DNA of 64,000 nt. Source: Pseudomonas sp. G2-4 (GTDB lineage Bacteria > Pseudomonadota > Gammaproteobacteria > Pseudomonadales > Pseudomonadaceae). Every line of letters starts with the position of its first letter. Position 1 is the stretch's first letter. This document shows, piece after piece, positions 9,758-18,675 of this stretch. Made by a program: the position numbers and the translations under genes. The stretch is from NCBI RefSeq assembly GCF_030064125.1, contig NZ_CP125957.1, positions 1,798,001-1,862,000 on the forward strand, written 5' to 3'. The notes beneath the pieces were generated by a model. It ran no database searches. It was not told where the DNA came from and saw nothing but the letters and a program-made list of their open reading frames with translations.

Positions 9758-10831
9758 ATGCAAAATAATCCTGTTGAAGTGCGTAGCTCGGATGAGATTG
9801 ATCTGATTGAGCTTGTGTGTGGCCTTTGGGCTCAGAAGTGGTTGATCGTTGGTATTGCTCTTTTGGTCACTGCTGGCGCAGCTGCGTATGCGTTTGTTAG
9901 TAAGCCAATCTATGAATCCAAGCTTTTTATCATGCCCCCGACCCAGAATGGTATTGCCGAGCTGAATTATGGTCGGGGTGGAAAAAACTCTGATCTGGAA
10001 CCTTATTCCATTCAATATGTTTATGACGTGTTCGCCCGAAATCTTCAGGGTGAGTCCCTTCGTCAAAGCTTCTTCAATGACATATATCTTCCCTCGCTTG
10101 ACGAATCTCAGCGAAAGGGTGCGCTGGACCGTCTGTATGGGCGTTTCTCTCGAGAGTTAGTCATAAAGGGGCCTGGTAAGGATACTCCTGATCGTTTTTC
10201 GGTAACTGTGCAAGGTGGCGACCCCGCGCGGGTGACAGAATGGGCCAAAGCATATGTTACACGTGCCAGCGAGGCTGCCGAGTCTGAGTTGATCAAGAAC
10301 GTCACGACTGAAGCGTCTGTGAAGGCGCGAAATCTGGAGCAGCGAATTGTCAGCTTGCGCGAGACCGCGCAACGGGTACGTGAGGATCGGATTCAGCAAT
10401 TGCGCGAGGCGCTAAAAATAGCCGAGGCGATTGGCCTGACTACGCCAACTATAAACTCTTCTGCTGCGGTGGATATTACTGTAGATACGGGTAACAAGAT
10501 GGATTACCAGCGAGGCAGCAAAGCTTTGAATGCTGAGATTATCGCGCTGGAATCCAGAACTTCCGACGATGCGTTTATAGCGAATTTACGATCGCTGCAA
10601 ATGCGCTATAACTTTTATCGTAAGTTGAATATAGACCCTGAGCATATTTCAGTTTATCGGCAGGATGGTAGTGTTGAGGTACCGGAAAGTCCGATTAAGC
10701 CCAAAAAAGTCTTAATCGTTGGGCTTGGCCTTTTCGCTGGGCTTGTGTTGGGCGTATTTATCGCATTGGTTTGCTTCGTCTTGCTTCGCAATCACGGTGG
10801 TCGATGGTCCAGGGGGGGCGGTAGGAGCTGA
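9758..10831 (+). CDS. wzz: O-antigen chain-length regulator Wzz
   Basis: A 357-residue polysaccharide co-polymerase that sets the modal length of Wzy-dependent O-antigen. It has the class layout: an N-terminal cytoplasmic segment with IDLIELVCGLWAQKW, a first membrane helix (LIVGIALLVTAGAAAYAF), a large periplasmic domain with a coiled-coil stretch (about 200-240), and a second membrane helix near the C-terminus (VLIVGLGLFAGLVLGVFIALVCFVLL) preceded by the proline-rich PESPIKPKK motif. ATG 9758 is chosen for the AGGAAGCGAGG site before it. The ihfB-wzz order matches the O-antigen locus border in P. aeruginosa. The tail is glycine- and arginine-rich (GGRWSRGGGRS). Confidence 0.93.
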   Translation: MQNNPVEVRSSDEIDLIELVCGLWAQKWLIVGIALLVTAGAAAYAFVSKPIYESKLFIMPPTQNGIAELNYGRGGKNSDLEPYSIQYVYDVFARNLQGESLRQSFFNDIYLPSLDESQRKGALDRLYGRFSRELVIKGPGKDTPDRFSVTVQGGDPARVTEWAKAYVTRASEAAESELIKNVTTEASVKARNLEQRIVSLRETAQRVREDRIQQLREALKIAEAIGLTTPTINSSAAVDITVDTGNKMDYQRGSKALNAEIIALESRTSDDAFIANLRSLQMRYNFYRKLNIDPEHISVYRQDGSVEVPESPIKPKKVLIVGLGLFAGLVLGVFIALVCFVLLRNHGGRWSRGGGRS

Positions 10832-11549
10832 GCACAGCCCCATATACCTCATTCATTATTGAGTTCTCGGCGTAGCAAATACTAAATAGCTTATGCTCGT
10901 TGAGTATGGCTCCTGATAGTGAGAGGCTTTTTGATATTGCCTAACTTTCAAGCTAACGCCTGTCTGGAGGTTGCTTTATAGGTTAGACAATTTGAAGCGC
11001 TGAAGGCGCCGCCTGGTATTTGCAGTGGCGGTGGCGCGTTCCCCTGATGCCGTTCAAATTCACATGTGCTCCTCGGGAGAAGGGTTTCTCGGCGTCATAC
11101 TGTCACTGCAGGTGGCAGGGGCTACACCTATGCCGCCTTCATTGCCGCTGATTGCGCTTGTATTTTACCATTGATGCAGCGGTAGTTGATGCACAGGCTT
11201 TGCGGAGCAGCAAGATTGATGAGGCTTATCGCTATCAGGTACTGTCAGTACGCTTCGCAAAAAATCGGCTGGCATCTCCCTGTGCTCTTCGCAGTCGCCG
11301 CAAGCAATCTGTTTGGCTGCTGCCGCTGGTATTCCCCGTTTTATTGAATAGGGATGGCGCTCTACCCTATAGCGGCGGCTTGCGTGCCGCTGGTGCTTCT
11401 TGATCAAGATTCATGCAGGCAAAACTGGAGAGGGTCTAATCTGGAGTAAGGCTCATATTTGGGCTAGGGCTGTCGAATCTTTTTTACGTGAATTTGAATC
11501 CCGGGAATGGATCTATTTTTAGGAGCTGGCCAAGGTGCATGAAGGGGTT
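10832..11549 (+). other. 718-base non-coding stretch between wzz and wbpM
   Basis: No convincing gene is present. An open frame at 11152-11403 starts with a non-ATG codon, lacks a ribosome-binding site and has no recognisable motif. There is no REP element and no clear terminator. The length and the lack of codon structure suggest either a long leader for wbpM or sequence left over from an earlier O-antigen gene; I cannot identify any remnant. Confidence 0.5.
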
Positions 11550-13544
11550 ATGGATAAAATAAGATCGGCTCTGCTGGGGTTGCCAAGGCGCCACAAGCGC
11601 GCAATCCAAGTAGCTACAGATGTGGTGTTGGTTTGGGCCGCTCTGTGGCTGGCATTCGTCGTTCGGCTGGGCGTCGAGGCGTTGGCCAGCCCGATCGAAA
11701 CGCACCTGTGGCTTTTTGCATCCGCGCCGTTGATCGCTATTCCGATTTTCATCCGCTTTGGCATGTACCGTGCTGTCATGCGGTATTTCGGTAACGACGC
11801 GCTGATCACCATTTGCAAGGCGGTAAGCCTTTCAGCGTTGCTGTTAGCCCTCTTAGTGTATTGGTACAGCAACCATAAAACCGTGGTCCCACGCTCGATC
11901 ATTTTCAACTACTGGTGGCTCAGCCTGATCATGATCGGCGGTTTACGCCTGCTGATGCGGCAGTATTTCCTGGGCGACTGGTTCACCGCCGCCCAGCATG
12001 TACCGTTTACCAATCGTGATGATGGTCTGCCGAAAGTCGCTATTTATGGTGCCGGGGCTGCGGGTAATCAGCTCGTGGCGGCATTGCGCATGGGGCGGGT
12101 GATGCGGCCGGTTGCGTTTATTGACGACGACAACAGCATCACTGATCGTGTCATTGCCGGGCTGCAGGTGTACCAACCCAAGCACATTCAAAAAATGATC
12201 GATACGACTGGCGCGCAGGAGATCCTGCTGGCAGTGCCTTCTTCGTCAAGAGGCCGACGCCGTGAAATATTGACGCTGCTTGAAGGGTTCCCGTTGCATG
12301 TGCGAAGCGTCCCAGGTTTCATGGATCTGGCCAGTGGTCGGGTCAAGGTCGACGACATTCAGGAAGTGGATATTGCAGACCTTCTCGGGCGTGATCCGGT
12401 GCCTGCGCAAGCTGACCTGCTTGAACATTGCATCGTAGGACAATCCGTTCTGGTGACAGGGGCAGGGGGGTCAATCGGCTCCGAGCTTTGTCGGCAAATC
12501 CTGGCGCTAAAGCCAACAACGTTGCTGCTTCTTGATCATAGCGAATTCAATCTCTACAGCATTTTGTCCGAGCTTGAACCTCGCATCGCTCGGGAATCGT
12601 TGTCCCTTCGGTTGTTGCCTATCTTGGGGTCTGTCCGGGATCAGAGCAAGTTACTGGACGTCATGAAGACCTGGAATGTCGATACGGTCTATCACGCCGC
12701 GGCTTATAAACACGTCCCGATGGTTGAGCACAATATCGCCGAAGGCGTCCTGAACAATGTGATCGGAACATTGAACACGGCACAGGCTGCGTTGCAGGCT
12801 GGCGTGTCGAATTTCGTCTTGATCTCTACAGACAAGGCCGTGCGCCCGACCAATGTGATGGGCAGTACCAAGCGGCTTGCCGAACTGACGTTGCAGGCCC
12901 TCAGTCGTGAGTTGGCCCCCGTGTTGTTTGGCGACAAGGCCAACGTGTCACGCGTCAATAAAACCCGTTTCACTATGGTCCGGTTCGGTAATGTGCTGGG
13001 CTCGTCCGGGTCGGTTATCCCGCTGTTCCATAAACAGATCAAGTCAGGCGGGCCGTTGACCGTTACCCACCCCAAGATCACCCGCTATTTCATGACGATC
13101 CCCGAGGCCGCTCAGTTAGTGATTCAGGCTGGGTCGCTGGGGTTGGGCGGGGATGTATTTGTGCTCGATATGGGTGAGCCCGTGAAGATAGTCGAGCTGG
13201 CGCAGAAAATGATTCATCTGTCTGGCTTGAGTATTCGCTCGGAAAAGAATCCTCAAGGGGACATTTCAATCGAGTTCACGGGGCTACGTCCAGGTGAGAA
13301 GCTTTACGAAGAGCTGCTCATCGGCGACAACGTCGTCGCAACCCCGCACCCGATGATCATGAGTGCCAACGAAGATCATCTGCCATGGGATGTGCTCAAA
13401 GCTAAGTTGACCGAGTTGCTGGCTGCCATTGAACATGATGACTACTCGAGAGTTCGTCAGTTGCTCAGAGATACGGTGAGCGGCTATGCCCCAGACGGCG
13501 AAATTGTTGACTGGATCTATCAGCAGCGCCGTCTCGAACCCTGA
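11550..13544 (+). CDS. wbpM: WbpM-family UDP-GlcNAc 4,6-dehydratase (intact copy)
   Basis: A 664-residue membrane-bound nucleotide-sugar dehydratase of the FlaA1/WbpM/PglF type. In P. aeruginosa WbpM makes the UDP-4-keto-6-deoxy-GlcNAc needed for O-antigen. The N-terminal third has four membrane helices (RLG..., LFASAPLIAIPIFIRFGMYR and others); a first Rossmann segment (VAIYGAGAAGNQL) follows, then the catalytic short-chain dehydrogenase domain with VLVTGAGGSIGSELCRQ and FGNVLGSSGSVIPLF. The usual tyrosine of the YxxxK motif is replaced by methionine (NVMGSTKR), as is normal for large WbpM-type enzymes. ATG 11550 gives the family N-terminus; GTG 11535 is a possible earlier start. A diverged partial copy lies at 30905-31176. 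Confidence 0.95.
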   Translation: MDKIRSALLGLPRRHKRAIQVATDVVLVWAALWLAFVVRLGVEALASPIETHLWLFASAPLIAIPIFIRFGMYRAVMRYFGNDALITICKAVSLSALLLALLVYWYSNHKTVVPRSIIFNYWWLSLIMIGGLRLLMRQYFLGDWFTAAQHVPFTNRDDGLPKVAIYGAGAAGNQLVAALRMGRVMRPVAFIDDDNSITDRVIAGLQVYQPKHIQKMIDTTGAQEILLAVPSSSRGRRREILTLLEGFPLHVRSVPGFMDLASGRVKVDDIQEVDIADLLGRDPVPAQADLLEHCIVGQSVLVTGAGGSIGSELCRQILALKPTTLLLLDHSEFNLYSILSELEPRIARESLSLRLLPILGSVRDQSKLLDVMKTWNVDTVYHAAAYKHVPMVEHNIAEGVLNNVIGTLNTAQAALQAGVSNFVLISTDKAVRPTNVMGSTKRLAELTLQALSRELAPVLFGDKANVSRVNKTRFTMVRFGNVLGSSGSVIPLFHKQIKSGGPLTVTHPKITRYFMTIPEAAQLVIQAGSLGLGGDVFVLDMGEPVKIVELAQKMIHLSGLSIRSEKNPQGDISIEFTGLRPGEKLYEELLIGDNVVATPHPMIMSANEDHLPWDVLKAKLTELLAAIEHDDYSRVRQLLRDTVSGYAPDGEIVDWIYQQRRLEP

Positions 13545-14055
13545 TTGTTACATGCCGTGTAGCGTACACATTTGCGACATTGCTCCATCCTTGCTTGGGT
13601 AGGGTGCGGGGAGCGAGACCTCTGTATTTCCTGGCCTAGGAATGATGCCGGAGTGCGAACAAAGCCAAAATCGGATGGTCTGTCATCTACAACCAGGGCG
13701 CTACGTAACCTGGAGCTATTGATTCCCAGTGACACCAGCGATGCTAGACTGTGAGGGTGTTGGAGGGCCTCTAGTCTTGGGTGTTTAGAAGTCAACGGCT
13801 TCGGGGCTAAAGCGGGGCGCGGTAGTTCGTGTCCAGGTGGAGGAGGTTTTCCACAAAGGGTAAAATGGGCAAATAGGTCACCACTGTGCACCTGGGGGCA
13901 CAGAAAAATGTGGCTTCGACAGCCCAAAGTTCTCCCTCTTCATCCTAACCAGCTGGCTAGGCTAAGCGAATCCTGCAATCAGCTTGATCGAGCTGGGTGC
14001 ACAGAGGAGTAAACTGTCGGTGTGCAAATGTCGCACCGGTTTGCTTGTTACCTAT
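13545..14055 (+). other. Non-coding stretch between wbpM and rfaH
   Basis: About 510 bases with no supported gene. The first 35 or so bases after the wbpM stop (TGATTGTTACA..., then GTAGCGTACACA) are similar to the sequence after the decayed wbpM copy at 31174. At 13819-13825 there is a GCGGTAG that partly resembles an ops site. Nothing else is recognisable; the promoter for rfaH presumably lies here. Confidence 0.5.
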
Positions 14056-14577
14056 ATGAATGTAAGCGTTGCGAATCCCATAAACACTGCAGATACGGCC
14101 CCGGCCTGGTATCTCGTGCACTGCAAGCCCCGCCAGGATGAGCGTGCGGAAGAGAACCTGCTACGCCAGGGTTACACCTGCTATCGGCCGCAGCACAGCT
14201 ACGAGCGAGTAGTGCGGAGCCGTCGGCTAATCATTACTGAATCGCTGTTCCCTGGATATTTATTCATTCAACTGGCTGCCGGTGCCAATTGGGCACCCCT
14301 GCGATCGACTCGCGGGGTCTACCGCATAGTGAGTTTCGGTGGTACTCCTCTTCGGCTCGATAACAGTCTGATTATCCACTTGCAGCAACGCGCGGCAGAA
14401 GCTATCACACCGGCGTTTTCGGCAGGGGATAGTGTACGGATTATCCAAGGAGGCTTTGCCGAGCTGGATGCGGTCTTCATATCAATGGATGGCGAGCAGC
14501 GCGTAATACTGCTGCTCAATATGCTCAACCGCCAGCAAAAGATCAGCATGCCACTGGTGAGTATAATCAAGAATTGA
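14056..14577 (+). CDS. rfaH: RfaH-type transcription antiterminator (NusG paralogue)
   Basis: A 173-residue NusG-family factor. E. coli RfaH is recruited to RNA polymerase paused at ops sites, suppresses Rho termination and couples translation in long surface-polysaccharide operons. An N-terminal NGN domain (about 15-115) starts AWYLVHCKPRQDERAEENLLRQGY, the RfaH signature, and includes SLFPGYLFI. A linker is followed by a C-terminal KOW domain (about 118-173, FSAGDSVRIIQGGFAELDAVF). ATG 14056 gives the normal length; the frame extends 24 codons upstream without a good start. A perfect ops site lies 101 bases after its stop, so its target operon is next door. Confidence 0.9.
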   Translation: MNVSVANPINTADTAPAWYLVHCKPRQDERAEENLLRQGYTCYRPQHSYERVVRSRRLIITESLFPGYLFIQLAAGANWAPLRSTRGVYRIVSFGGTPLRLDNSLIIHLQQRAAEAITPAFSAGDSVRIIQGGFAELDAVFISMDGEQRVILLLNMLNRQQKISMPLVSIIKN

Positions 14578-14582
14578 ATCAG

Positions 14583-14600
14583 CCTCGGCAGCGGCCGAGG
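14583..14600 (+). other. GC hairpin directly after rfaH
   Basis: CCTCGGC (14583-14589) pairs with GCCGAGG (14594-14600) around a four-base loop, five bases after the rfaH stop codon. There is no T-run, so it is not a standard terminator. It may stabilise the rfaH mRNA end or be a pause hairpin before the ops site. Confidence 0.4.
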
Positions 14601-14650
14601 CCAAAGCAGCACCCTGGCTATGCCAGTAGAAATTTTGAAGCCTTCGACGT

Positions 14651-14692
14651 TCTCAGGAAACCAACGGTAAATCCTGGGGCGGTAGCGTGTCT
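14651..14692 (+). promoter_or_regulatory. JUMPstart-like leader with perfect ops element
   Basis: GGCGGTAGCGTG at 14678-14689 is identical to the core of the E. coli ops element that pauses RNA polymerase and recruits RfaH. The preceding bases (GGTAAATCCTGG) resemble the latter part of the longer JUMPstart motif. It lies in the 524-base untranslated stretch between rfaH and wecB, ahead of a run of more than a dozen polysaccharide genes on the same strand, exactly where an RfaH-dependent antitermination site is expected. That RfaH acts here is inferred. Confidence 0.85.
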
Positions 14693-15007
14693 GATGCAGA
14701 TCAAACTTCCAACCGGACATTTACGGGTAGGCGGGTTGGGCTGCGTTCGGTGCCCGGCGCCATACTTTTGTTTTCAGGTTTGATTTCGGATGGAAGTTAT
14801 CCGCCATCGCCCCGGGCATCCCATAAGGAATGCGGTGCCTACATCTGTCGGGAAGGGGGGGCGTCAGGGCGCGACGCTTTGCGGGTCTAGAAATCTTGTC
14901 CTAAAGCTGCTGGTCGCCGAACTGATAAGCAGCCAGGGCAGGTCCTTATCGCAATGGGCGGAGCGTATGACGGACCATCCTAGAGTAATTGAGAAGTAAC
15001 GGACAAA

Positions 15008-15028
15008 TGTCAGCATTAAATGCTGACA
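15008..15028 (+). other. Perfect hairpin in the wecB leader
   Basis: TGTCAGCAT (15008-15016) and ATGCTGACA (15020-15028) form a perfect 9-bp stem with a three-base loop about 75 bases before wecB. No T-run follows at once, though TTTTTTG occurs 22 bases later. It may be a binding palindrome or an RNA structure in the leader. Confidence 0.4.
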
Positions 15029-15101
15029 GATTTCGAATTAAAGCTGTGATTTTTTGAGCTAAAAAGGCCCGTTGTATATTCTGGCCAAGGAATTTATTTA
15101 G

Positions 15102-16223
15102 ATGAAAACTCTTTGTGTATTTGGTACCCGTCCCGAAGCAATCAAGATGGCACCTTTGGCTTTGGCTTTGGCTGCTGATGAGCGTTTCGAGTCCAAGGTA
15201 TGCGTGACTGGCCAGCACCGAGAAATGCTTGATCAAGTTTTGGGGTTGTTTGCCATCAAGCCGGATTTCGACCTAAATATCATGAAACCTGGCCAGGATC
15301 TGACAGATGTAACGACTTCGATTCTTCAGGGTATGAAAACGGTTTTTGCTGAGTTCAAGCCAGACGTCGTATTGGTTCATGGCGATACGGCCACAACGTT
15401 TGCAACCAGCCTAGCGGCTTATTACCAGCAAATCCCGGTTGCGCATGTAGAAGCGGGCTTGCGAACAGGTAATATTTACTCCCCCTGGCCAGAAGAAGCC
15501 AATCGCAAACTGACCGGTGCATTGGCCAACCTTCATTTCGCTCCCACCGAAACCTCCCGGGCCAACTTGCTGCGAGAGGGCGTTGCTCCTGCGAAAATCA
15601 TTGTCACGGGCAATACAGTGATCGATGCGCTGGTGGATGTTATCAAGCGGCTCGACCATGATGCAGAGCTGAACGCCATAGCCTCAGCGCCTTCGGCATT
15701 CCTGGATCCTGCTCGCAAACTTATCCTGGTTACCGGGCATCGCCGTGAAAGTTTCGGTGACGGCTTCGAGCGTATTTGCCAGGCACTGATGGAGGTTGCC
15801 CAGCAACATCCTGATGTCGATATCGTTTACCCGGTTCACCTCAATCCCAACGTGCGTGAGCCGGTCAATCGTCTGCTCACTGGTATCAGCAACGTTTACC
15901 TGATCGAACCGTTGGATTACCTGCCCTTCGCCTCCTTGATGAGCCGCGCCCACATCATCCTGACCGACTCGGGTGGCATTCAGGAAGAAGCGCCTTCGTT
16001 GGGTAAACCGGTGTTGGTCATGCGCGATACCACTGAGCGTCCCGAAGCGGTAGATGCAGGTACCGTTAGATTAGTAGGTACGGAGACGAGCAATATAGTT
16101 AGCGAACTGAATCGGCTGCTAACGGATCAAGACGCATATCGCGCCATGAGTTACGCCCATAATCCCTATGGCGATGGTCACGCCTGCGGTCGAATCATTG
16201 ACGCCTTGTGCAAGATATCCTGA
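15102..16223 (+). CDS. wecB: UDP-N-acetylglucosamine 2-epimerase (non-hydrolysing)
   Basis: Converts UDP-GlcNAc to UDP-ManNAc in the cytoplasm. The 373 residues begin [18 protein letters not shown], the family signature, followed by [32 protein letters not shown] and a C-terminal UDP-binding region with [36 protein letters not shown] precedes the ATG. It pairs with the following wecC to give UDP-ManNAcA. It is the first coding gene after the ops site. Confidence 0.96.
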   Translation: MKTLCVFGTRPEAIKMAPLALALAADERFESKVCVTGQHREMLDQVLGLFAIKPDFDLNIMKPGQDLTDVTTSILQGMKTVFAEFKPDVVLVHGDTATTFATSLAAYYQQIPVAHVEAGLRTGNIYSPWPEEANRKLTGALANLHFAPTETSRANLLREGVAPAKIIVTGNTVIDALVDVIKRLDHDAELNAIASAPSAFLDPARKLILVTGHRRESFGDGFERICQALMEVAQQHPDVDIVYPVHLNPNVREPVNRLLTGISNVYLIEPLDYLPFASLMSRAHIILTDSGGIQEEAPSLGKPVLVMRDTTERPEAVDAGTVRLVGTETSNIVSELNRLLTDQDAYRAMSYAHNPYGDGHACGRIIDALCKIS

Positions 16224-16319
16224 GCTTGCATCCAGCACTGCCGGTTGTAGGGGCGGCCCTGCTCGCATTAACCGACTCTAGCGCAAACATATTTATTTAA
16301 GAATATTCAAGGAAGCACC

Positions 16320-17591
16320 ATGCTCTTCCAAACCATTTCCGTCATAGGTCTCGGCTACATTGGTTTACCTACGGCAGCAGTATTCGCATCCCGCAAGAAG
16401 AAAGTGATTGGTGTTGACGTCAATCAGCAGGCGGTGGATACCATCAACCGCGGGGGAATTCATATTATCGAACCCGATCTAGATATGGTCGTGCATGCCG
16501 CGGTCACCGAAGGTTATCTGCGTGCTACGACACAGGCAGAGCCAGCGGATGCGTTTTTAATTGCGGTGCCAACCCCATTCAAGGGCGATCACGAACCGGA
16601 TCTCTCATATATAGAGTCAGCGAGTAAGGCTATTGCGCCAGTCTTGAAGAAAGGTGACTTGGTGATTCTAGAATCCACCTCCCCGGTGGGCGCGACTGAA
16701 CAAATGGCGGCCTGGTTGGCTGCGTCGCGCCCCGATCTGAGTTTCCCGCAAACTCATGGGGAAGACTCTGATATTCGCGTAGCGCACTGCCCCGAGCGGG
16801 TTTTACCAGGCCATGTCTTGCGGGAGCTTGTGCAGAATGATCGAGTGATTGGCGGTATGACAGCCAAATGTTCCGAGGCAGCGGTAATACTTTACAAGAC
16901 TTTCGTAGAGGGCGAGTGTGTCATTACCAATGCACGCACCGCAGAAATGTGCAAGCTGACCGAAAACAGTTTCCGTGACGTGAATATCGCCTTCGCCAAT
17001 GAGTTATCGATCATTTGCGATAAGCTGGATATCAACGTATGGGAATTAATCCGTCTGGCTAATCGTCATCCGCGGGTTAGCATCTTGCAGCCAGGTCCGG
17101 GGGTTGGTGGACACTGCATTGCTGTGGATCCTTGGTTTATCGTTAGTAGCACTCCAGAAGAAGCAAAGCTTATCCGTGCTGCGCGCGAGGTTAACGACGG
17201 CAAGCCTCATTGGGTTGAGAATAAAGTGAAATTGGCCGTAGCAGAGTTCTTGCAGCAGAATCCAGAGAGGACTGCTTCGGAAGTGACTATTGCCTGCTTT
17301 GGCCTGGCTTTTAAGCCTGATATCGATGATCTGCGTGAAAGCCCCGCCTTAGCAATTTCCCAGAAGATTGCCGCAGCCCACCCCGGTTGCGTATTGGTGG
17401 TTGAGCCAAATATTGACGCGCTACCGATGAAGTTGGCGGGCAAAAAGCTGGTTCTAAAAAGTATTGATCAAGCACTTTCCGAATCTGACGTTTTGGTGTT
17501 GTTGGTCGATCACAAGGTATTTAAGAATATTCCTATGGATGCACTTCGGGATCTTAAGATCATTGATACCCGGGGTGTTTGGATCTCTTGA
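16320..17591 (+). CDS. wecC: UDP-N-acetyl-D-mannosamine dehydrogenase
   Basis: An NAD-dependent four-electron oxidoreductase of 423 residues that oxidises UDP-ManNAc to UDP-ManNAcA. It has the three-part UDP-sugar dehydrogenase layout: N-terminal Rossmann fold (VIGLGYIGLPTAAVFA), a central domain with GPGVGGHCIAVDPWF (catalytic Cys at about 266), and a C-terminal UDP-binding domain (CFGLAFKPDIDDLRESPA). The ATG follows AAGGAAGC. It lies 96 bases after wecB; together they suggest a mannosaminuronic acid residue in the O-unit. Confidence 0.95.
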   Translation: MLFQTISVIGLGYIGLPTAAVFASRKKKVIGVDVNQQAVDTINRGGIHIIEPDLDMVVHAAVTEGYLRATTQAEPADAFLIAVPTPFKGDHEPDLSYIESASKAIAPVLKKGDLVILESTSPVGATEQMAAWLAASRPDLSFPQTHGEDSDIRVAHCPERVLPGHVLRELVQNDRVIGGMTAKCSEAAVILYKTFVEGECVITNARTAEMCKLTENSFRDVNIAFANELSIICDKLDINVWELIRLANRHPRVSILQPGPGVGGHCIAVDPWFIVSSTPEEAKLIRAAREVNDGKPHWVENKVKLAVAEFLQQNPERTASEVTIACFGLAFKPDIDDLRESPALAISQKIAAAHPGCVLVVEPNIDALPMKLAGKKLVLKSIDQALSESDVLVLLVDHKVFKNIPMDALRDLKIIDTRGVWIS

Positions 17592-17673
17592 TTGGCAAGT
17601 TGTTCGTGGGTGTCGAGATTTAAATCCACTCAATAGAATCATTTTAAAGTTTAACTTAAACGGGATTGATCAA

Positions 17674-18672
17674 ATGTTCACTAACCAAACTATTCTGGTC
17701 ACTGGCGGAACTGGCTCTTTCGGCAACACTTTCGTACCGATGACCCTGGCCAAGTACAATCCGAAGAAAATTATCATTTTCTCCCGTGATGAGATGAAGC
17801 AGTGGGACATGGCGAAGAAATTCGAGGGTGACCCCCGCGTGCGTTTTTTCATCGGCGATGTGCGTGACAAGGACCGTCTGTACCGTGCCCTAGATGGTGT
17901 CGACTACGTGGTGCATGCTGCCGCCACCAAGATCGTTCCGACCGCTGAGTACAACCCGTTCGAGTGCGTCAAGACCAACATCAATGGCGCCATGAACTTG
18001 ATTGATGCCTGTATCGACAAGGGCGTCAAGCGTGTGGTCGCGCTGTCCACGGACAAGGCCAGCAGCCCCATCAATCTGTATGGCGCAACCAAGTTGGCTT
18101 CGGATAAGCTATTCGTCTCTGGCAACTCCTATGCCGGTGGGCATGACACCCGTTTCGCCGTCGTCCGTTACGGCAATGTAATGGGCTCGCGTGGTTCGGT
18201 GATTCCGTTCTTTATGTCAATCAAGGACAAGGGAGTGCTGCCTATCACCGACGACCGCATGACCCGCTTCATGATTTCCCTCGAAGAAGGCGTCGAACTG
18301 GTTTGGCACGCTTTCGAAGACATGGAGGGCGGCGAGATCTACGTGAAGAAAATCCCATCCATGAAGGTGACGGATTTGGCTCGTGTGGTTGCACCCGACG
18401 CTAGGCAGGAAGTGATCGGCATTCGTCCCGGCGAAAAGCTGCATGAGCAGATGATCAGCGCAGAAGACTCGCACTACACCTATGACTACCCGGAGCATTA
18501 CAAGATCCTGCCAGTCATCAACGACTGGTCGACATGCGCCAAACGGATCAAGGATGGCACGAAAGTCCCCGAAGGCTTTGTCTACTCCAGCGACAACAAC
18601 GCTGAGTGGATGAGCGACAAGGAACTGCAGGTCTGGATCGATACGAACCGCGAAAAAATCGGGAGCATCTGA
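17674..18672 (+). CDS. pseB: PseB: UDP-GlcNAc 4,6-dehydratase (5-inverting)
   Basis: First enzyme of CMP-pseudaminic acid synthesis: it makes UDP-2-acetamido-2,6-dideoxy-beta-L-arabino-hex-4-ulose from UDP-GlcNAc. It is a soluble short-chain dehydrogenase of 332 residues with ILVTGGTGSFGNTF at the N-terminus, VVHAAATKIVPTAEYNP, and GATKLASDKLF where the catalytic Lys lies in a YGATK context. ATG 17674 gives the standard start MFTNQTILVTGG; the frame continues upstream into wecC sequence with no good start. It is immediately followed by pseC (three-base gap). Confidence 0.95.
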   Translation: MFTNQTILVTGGTGSFGNTFVPMTLAKYNPKKIIIFSRDEMKQWDMAKKFEGDPRVRFFIGDVRDKDRLYRALDGVDYVVHAAATKIVPTAEYNPFECVKTNINGAMNLIDACIDKGVKRVVALSTDKASSPINLYGATKLASDKLFVSGNSYAGGHDTRFAVVRYGNVMGSRGSVIPFFMSIKDKGVLPITDDRMTRFMISLEEGVELVWHAFEDMEGGEIYVKKIPSMKVTDLARVVAPDARQEVIGIRPGEKLHEQMISAEDSHYTYDYPEHYKILPVINDWSTCAKRIKDGTKVPEGFVYSSDNNAEWMSDKELQVWIDTNREKIGSI

Positions 18673-18675
18673 TCC

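Noticed and set aside
11152..11403. 83-codon open frame in the wzz-wbpM gap
   Set aside because: It has no standard start, no ribosome-binding site and no motif, so it is not called as a gene.
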